Positions 30,302-32,632 of a stretch of DNA of 32,632 nucleotides are shown piece after piece; positions within the stretch are counted from its first letter, which is position 1; every line of letters begins with the position of its first letter. The notes under the pieces were generated by a model. That model had not been told where the DNA came from, did no database searches, and saw nothing but the letters and a program-made list of their open reading frames with translations. Both the position numbers and the translations under genes were made by a program. Origin of the DNA: a virus. The stretch spans positions 1-32,632 of IMG/VR virus record IMGVR_UViG_3300023179_000322, one strand, 5' to 3'.

Positions 30302-30519
30302 GATTTTATGACTATATAGCAGTGCTTCGTTTCCCCAACGGTCACGAGGTTGAACAGCCAATCCGTGCTAAGATGCGCTCAGACGCTTTTGACATGGCTA
30401 TGGCCCTGTGCGACATGATGGACACGGAGTTGATTTGCCTTAACAGAGAGGAAGACCAGTATAAGGAGGATCTCCAACTGGAAGCCCTCTATGAAGAACG
30501 TTATGATTTGGGGGACTGA
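30298..30519 (+). CDS. Hypothetical phage protein (73 aa)
   Basis: The 73-residue product MRFYDYIAVLRFPNGHEVEQ is acidic and ends in a charged helix (REEDQYKEDLQLEALYEERY). It has a predicted beta-alpha layout: two strands, then a helix around SDAFDMAMALCDMMD, then an acidic helix. No family is recognised. ATAAGGATTC precedes the ATG and serves as a weak Shine-Dalgarno. It is coupled to the gene upstream and followed after one base by the next ATG. Acidic miniature proteins of this type are common among early phage genes. Confidence 0.7.
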   Translation: MRFYDYIAVLRFPNGHEVEQPIRAKMRSDAFDMAMALCDMMDTELICLNREEDQYKEDLQLEALYEERYDLGD

Positions 30520-30520
30520 T

Positions 30521-30694
30521 ATGCAATATCCAGACTATATGACATGGGCGGACATTGAGGCCTTTGAACTGGACATGGCTCGCTTCTATGAGGATCCCTC
30601 AGTGGAGTTTGACGCGATTAATCGCGAGCTGCGTGAACTGGCCCAGGAAGGGCTAGCAGAGCAGGCAGAACTGTTGGGTTTTTACAACGGCTAG
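30521..30694 (+). CDS. Hypothetical acidic phage protein (57 aa)
   Basis: The 57-residue product MQYPDYMTWADIEAFELDMA continues FYEDPSVEFDAINRELRELAQ and is strongly acidic and helical. I start it at 30521, one base after the upstream stop; an ATG at 30491 is in frame but lies inside the previous gene and has no better signal. GGGGGAC lies six bases before the chosen start. No family recognised. It is the last gene before promoter copy 4. Confidence 0.65.
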   Translation: MQYPDYMTWADIEAFELDMARFYEDPSVEFDAINRELRELAQEGLAEQAELLGFYNG

Positions 30695-30704
30695 AGTGCC
30701 AAAG

Positions 30705-30742
30705 ACCCTGCGGTTGACAGGGTTTCCACTTTTTGCTATACT
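30705..30742 (+). promoter_or_regulatory. Promoter cassette copy 4 with embedded hairpin
   Basis: TTGACA (30714-30719) and TATACT (30737-30742), 17-base spacer containing TTTTTGC. ACCCTG and CAGGGT flank the -35 and can pair as a 6-bp stem with a 7-base loop. Confidence 0.85.
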
Positions 30743-30774
30743 TATTGAACTGAAACACTACACAGGAGCAAGAA

Positions 30775-31116
30775 ATGAATGTGACTGCTGAGCAAGTTCC
30801 CCAAATCGTTGCAGAAGCCCAGAATGCCGCTTACCAAGCCGCTAGCAAGTTCTTCCAGGAGAAGTTAGGCGGGCAGGACCAATACGCCTGCGGCTTTGCC
30901 TGGGTCAACATCTACGGTGTCAAAGGCAATACGCGACTGGGCAAGGCACTGGCCAAGGAAGGTATCCGCAAGGCCTATGGTGGCGGTCTCCAGATGTGGA
31001 ACCCCTCAAAGTTCGGTTGCCAGAACGTAGACACCTTAGAGGTAGGTGCAGAGGCTGCGGCTAAGGTCTTCCAGAAGTACGGCTTCACTGCCTACGCTGG
31101 CAGCAGACTGGACTAA
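30775..31116 (+). CDS. Conserved-type phage protein of unknown function (113 aa)
   Basis: The 113-residue product has a helical N-terminus (VPQIVAEAQNAAYQAASKFF). A distinctive block follows: DQYACGFAWVNIYGVKGNTR, then GGGLQMWNPSKFGCQNVDTLE, and finally AAAKVFQKYGFTAYAGSRLD. I recall this pattern as a well-conserved protein of T4-like marine phages and some bacteria, without known function. Two cysteines, the WNPS motif and the AGSRLD end look like active or binding-site residues. It has its own promoter (copy 4) and a good CAGGAGCAAG six bases before the ATG. Confidence 0.8.
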   Translation: MNVTAEQVPQIVAEAQNAAYQAASKFFQEKLGGQDQYACGFAWVNIYGVKGNTRLGKALAKEGIRKAYGGGLQMWNPSKFGCQNVDTLEVGAEAAAKVFQKYGFTAYAGSRLD

Positions 31117-31126
31117 GGATGCCAAA

Positions 31127-31165
31127 GACCCTAGACTTGACAGGGTCTAGGGTTTTTGCTATAAT
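31127..31165 (+). promoter_or_regulatory. Promoter cassette copy 5 with 9-bp terminator-like hairpin
   Basis: TTGACA (31137-31142) and TATAAT (31160-31165), 17-base spacer. ACCCTAGAC and GTCTAGGGT form a perfect 9-bp stem whose 8-base loop contains the -35, followed at once by TTTT. It therefore also has the shape of an intrinsic terminator. Confidence 0.88.
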
Positions 31166-31193
31166 GCAAATATAGTAAACAAAAGGAGCTGAT

Positions 31194-31481
31194 ATGTTGG
31201 CAACGACTAAAATTGTGCGTCTGTTCGCACGTTTCATTTACACGAAGAGTTTTGGCTATGCTGGCTCTTTTACAGACAAGTGCAAGCAGGACCACAGCTT
31301 GCGGCATGTTGCGTTTAGGCTTTATAGCAAAGCAGAAGCAGACAAGTTGGCTAAAGAACTTGAGACTATGCTTTTTTTAGCAGGCTACACGAATAAAGTG
31401 AAGCGCACGAGTAGCGAGTGCAATGGGCAATTGCGAGTTGGCGGTGGAGAGTATGTGCGAGTGAAGGCACTATTAGGCTAA
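31194..31481 (+). CDS. Hypothetical basic phage protein (95 aa)
   Basis: The 95-residue product is lysine/arginine-rich (TTKIVRLFARFIYTKSFGYA, then HVAFRLYSKAEADKLAKELE). It looks like a small alpha/beta protein in which a strand, a helix with KAEADKLAKEL and a late strand GGGEYVRVKALL follow each other. I do not recognise it. AAAAGGAGC sits six bases before the ATG, under promoter copy 5. It is followed after eleven bases by the 31493 gene. Confidence 0.7.
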   Translation: MLATTKIVRLFARFIYTKSFGYAGSFTDKCKQDHSLRHVAFRLYSKAEADKLAKELETMLFLAGYTNKVKRTSSECNGQLRVGGGEYVRVKALLG

Positions 31482-31492
31482 GGAGATTTATA

Positions 31493-31810
31493 ATGATTAA
31501 ACTTACAAACACAGAATTTGACGCAGGCACTGTTATACACAATTTTGACTGCGACTTTACTGTAACGACTGCTGGCGACGGCTTATGGGGCTGTGAGCCC
31601 GGACGACAGGTGCGTGTTACAGGTATCTGCGTTATACATACTGCCTTTGACGACAGCATTAATACACGAGTAGACGTCACGCACGGTAGCACCTGGGACA
31701 TCTACACTGACACGGCCTTTGAGAGTGCTGTTAGCGGCGCACTGGGCTTTGATGTTGGCTTCACAGAGCAAGGCATGCAGGAAGATGGTCTTGCCAGCAT
31801 GGAGGTATAA
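31493..31810 (+). CDS. Hypothetical phage protein (105 aa)
   Basis: The 105-residue product starts MIKLTNTEFDAGTVIHNFDC and is predicted beta-rich, with four cysteines in the first half at most. No family is recognised. The start is fixed by AAGGAGATTT six to seven bases upstream; the open frame reaches further back, but into the previous gene and without a signal. It shares the transcript from promoter copy 5. Confidence 0.7.
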   Translation: MIKLTNTEFDAGTVIHNFDCDFTVTTAGDGLWGCEPGRQVRVTGICVIHTAFDDSINTRVDVTHGSTWDIYTDTAFESAVSGALGFDVGFTEQGMQEDGLASMEV

Positions 31811-31813
31811 TTT

Positions 31814-32026
31814 ATGACAGTGGTCCGTATTAAAATTCGTAGCGATGATCGCAGACTAGTAGAGCGCTGGACTGCGCCCAGCCAGGGCCAAATTCAAGCA
31901 GAGTTTGACTTAGAGCAGAGTGCCTTCCCAACAGCAGGCTATGGCACTGCAATCTATAACCTTAAAGAAGATCCTACAGGTCTACTATGGCATGCGGAGT
32001 TTACACGAATGAAGAGCTGTGACTAG
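31814..32026 (+). CDS. Hypothetical phage protein (70 aa)
   Basis: The 70-residue product MTVVRIKIRSDDRRLVERWT ends LLWHAEFTRMKSCD. It looks like a small alpha/beta protein. No family recognised. GGAGGTATAA, at the very end of the upstream gene, provides a strong Shine-Dalgarno seven bases before the ATG. Its stop overlaps the next start (GTGACTAG) by eight bases. Confidence 0.7.
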   Translation: MTVVRIKIRSDDRRLVERWTAPSQGQIQAEFDLEQSAFPTAGYGTAIYNLKEDPTGLLWHAEFTRMKSCD

Positions 32027-32246
32027 GAACGAAGTACTACAATGGACAGGAGCCCTGTTTATCATAGCAGGGCATGTTTTAAATACTATAAACTTAGACG
32101 GTTGGAATATATTAGCATTCTTTATAGGTACTATAGCATTCATGGCCTGGGCCCTGCGAGTCAGGAACAGAGCACAGACTGTGGTTAACATTGTAGCGCT
32201 GGTGGTCTGTGCCGCAGGACTGTATAGATGGCTTGTGGCTTTTTAG
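32019..32246 (+). CDS. Small three-helix membrane protein
   Basis: The 75-residue product has three hydrophobic segments: about residues 9-25 (WTGALFIIAGHVLNTIN), 28-45 (GWNILAFFIGTIAFMAWA) and 53-72 (AQTVVNIVALVVCAAGLY), separated by a short loop and by RVRNR. I recall similar small proteins in T4-like phages; a fold relation to half of a PnuC-type transporter is possible but not shown. The start is a GTG at 32019, inside the upstream stop in the recurrent 8-base overlap, with AAGAGC before it. It would sit in the inner membrane. Confidence 0.65.
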   Translation: MTRNEVLQWTGALFIIAGHVLNTINLDGWNILAFFIGTIAFMAWALRVRNRAQTVVNIVALVVCAAGLYRWLVAF

Positions 32247-32252
32247 CCACAA
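32233..32252. repeat. Perfect 8-bp hairpin at the end of the membrane protein gene
   Basis: TTGTGGCT (32233-32240) pairs with AGCCACAA (32245-32252) across TTTT. It spans the stop codon of the upstream gene and lies directly before promoter copy 6. Without a following T-run it is at best a weak terminator; it may shield the mRNA 3' end. Confidence 0.6.
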
Positions 32253-32253
32253 A

Positions 32254-32292
32254 GACCCTACGATTGACTGGGGTATCGAAACTTGCTATAAT
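32254..32292 (+). promoter_or_regulatory. Promoter cassette copy 6
   Basis: TTGACT (32264-32269) and TATAAT (32287-32292), 17-base spacer, upstream GACCCTA. The leader ACACTGAAACACTAAGGAGC matches that after copy 4. Confidence 0.88.
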
Positions 32293-32323
32293 AGCATTAC
32301 ACTGAAACACTAAGGAGCTGACG

Positions 32324-32524
32324 ATGGACAAAGAACTTTTTAAGCGAGATCCCAGAGACTTTGCCTTAAGTCTTGTAGAAGATGGCATGGTGGATCCCAT
32401 GCTCATGCTTCATGCGGCACTGAACTGGCTGAACACGGATGAGGTGCGTGACATGTTGGATGCCAACGAACTGAGCCCACGCTTTGCCTACGATGAGGAG
32501 GATCTAGATGAAGATCGTGTATAA
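32324..32524 (+). CDS. Small conserved-type phage protein (66 aa)
   Basis: The 66-residue product MDKELFKRDPRDFALSLVED continues to VRDMLDANELSPRF and an acidic tail. The VRDMLDANELSPRF block and the DPRxxALxLVEDGxV start are ones I recall from small acidic proteins of T4-like phages and some bacteria, with no known function. AAGGAGCTGA lies six bases before the ATG, behind promoter copy 6. Its last 17 bases overlap the next gene. Confidence 0.78.
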   Translation: MDKELFKRDPRDFALSLVEDGMVDPMLMLHAALNWLNTDEVRDMLDANELSPRFAYDEEDLDEDRV

Positions 32525-32632
32525 CAGACTGCTGGGTGCTTGGTATGTGGTGCGTGGAAGGCATCACACGCCCATCAGTGGTCGTTTTGACACTAAAGAG
32601 GCTGCATTGGCATATCTTAGACAGCGTAACCC
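32508..32632 (+). CDS. Small phage protein, C-terminus beyond window
   Basis: An ATG at 32508 opens a frame of 41 codons that runs off the window. It reads MKIVYNRLLGAWYVVRGRHH, then TPISGRFDTKEAALAYL. The pattern YNxLLGxWYVVRGxHxTPISGRFDxKEAAxxYL looks like small phage proteins I have seen before, without known function. It overlaps the preceding gene by 17 bases; GAGGATC lies about nine bases before the ATG. Confidence 0.65.
   Translation, partial: MKIVYNRLLGAWYVVRGRHHTPISGRFDTKEAALAYLRQRN

Overview
The window reads as part of the genome of a large tailed phage (Caudoviricetes), probably a T4-like virus of an aquatic bacterium. The phage reading rests on four things: a SleB-type cell-wall hydrolase with an N-terminal membrane anchor, a glycine-rich tail-tip adhesin pair, two tRNA genes with encoded CCA, and a run of very small tightly packed genes each behind its own sigma70-type promoter. 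The host cannot be named from the sequence. No integrase, transposase, IS element or CRISPR array was seen.

Layout. (1) Positions 1-24.65 kb are AT-rich (about 30% GC by eye) and mostly on the minus strand, with two plus-strand interludes (3.79-6.2 kb and 17.6-19.1 kb). After a partial membrane protein and the lysis-type hydrolase comes a dense modification island. It holds seven radical SAM proteins (five with an N-terminal accessory-cluster cysteine set, one SPASM protein and one B12-binding type), four SGNH/GDSL-like proteins, a Fe(II)/2OG oxygenase, an NAD-dependent sugar epimerase, a TylC3-type sugar C-methyltransferase, a second methyltransferase, a DUF6165-like helical protein, a phosphomannomutase and several glycosyltransferase-like proteins. 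Nearly all adjacent genes overlap by 1-20 bases, so they are almost certainly co-expressed. (2) Positions 24.7-28.1 kb rise sharply to about 50% GC. They hold two heptosyltransferase-like (GT9) genes around a 49-residue protein, then a convergent pair of tail adhesin genes. (3) Positions 28.1-32.6 kb are plus-strand. They hold a small exported protein, a repeat-rich noncoding stretch, tRNA-Ile(CAU) and tRNA-Leu(UAA), an AT-rich repeat region, then about fourteen tiny genes driven by six copies of a near-identical promoter cassette.

How it fits together (inference). Nucleotide-sugar enzymes, glycosyltransferases, sugar methylation, radical SAM chemistry, SGNH (possibly acyl-transfer or esterase) proteins and a 2OG oxygenase look like one pathway. 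It would build and attach an unusual decoration, either to virion fibres (the adhesins are next door) or to the host surface. The repeated pairing of radical SAM and SGNH genes is the most distinctive and least explained feature. WTAAATA motifs resembling T4-type late promoters sit at the divergent start points of the AT-rich island, while consensus -35/-10 promoters drive the right arm. This suggests late expression of the island and early expression of the small genes.
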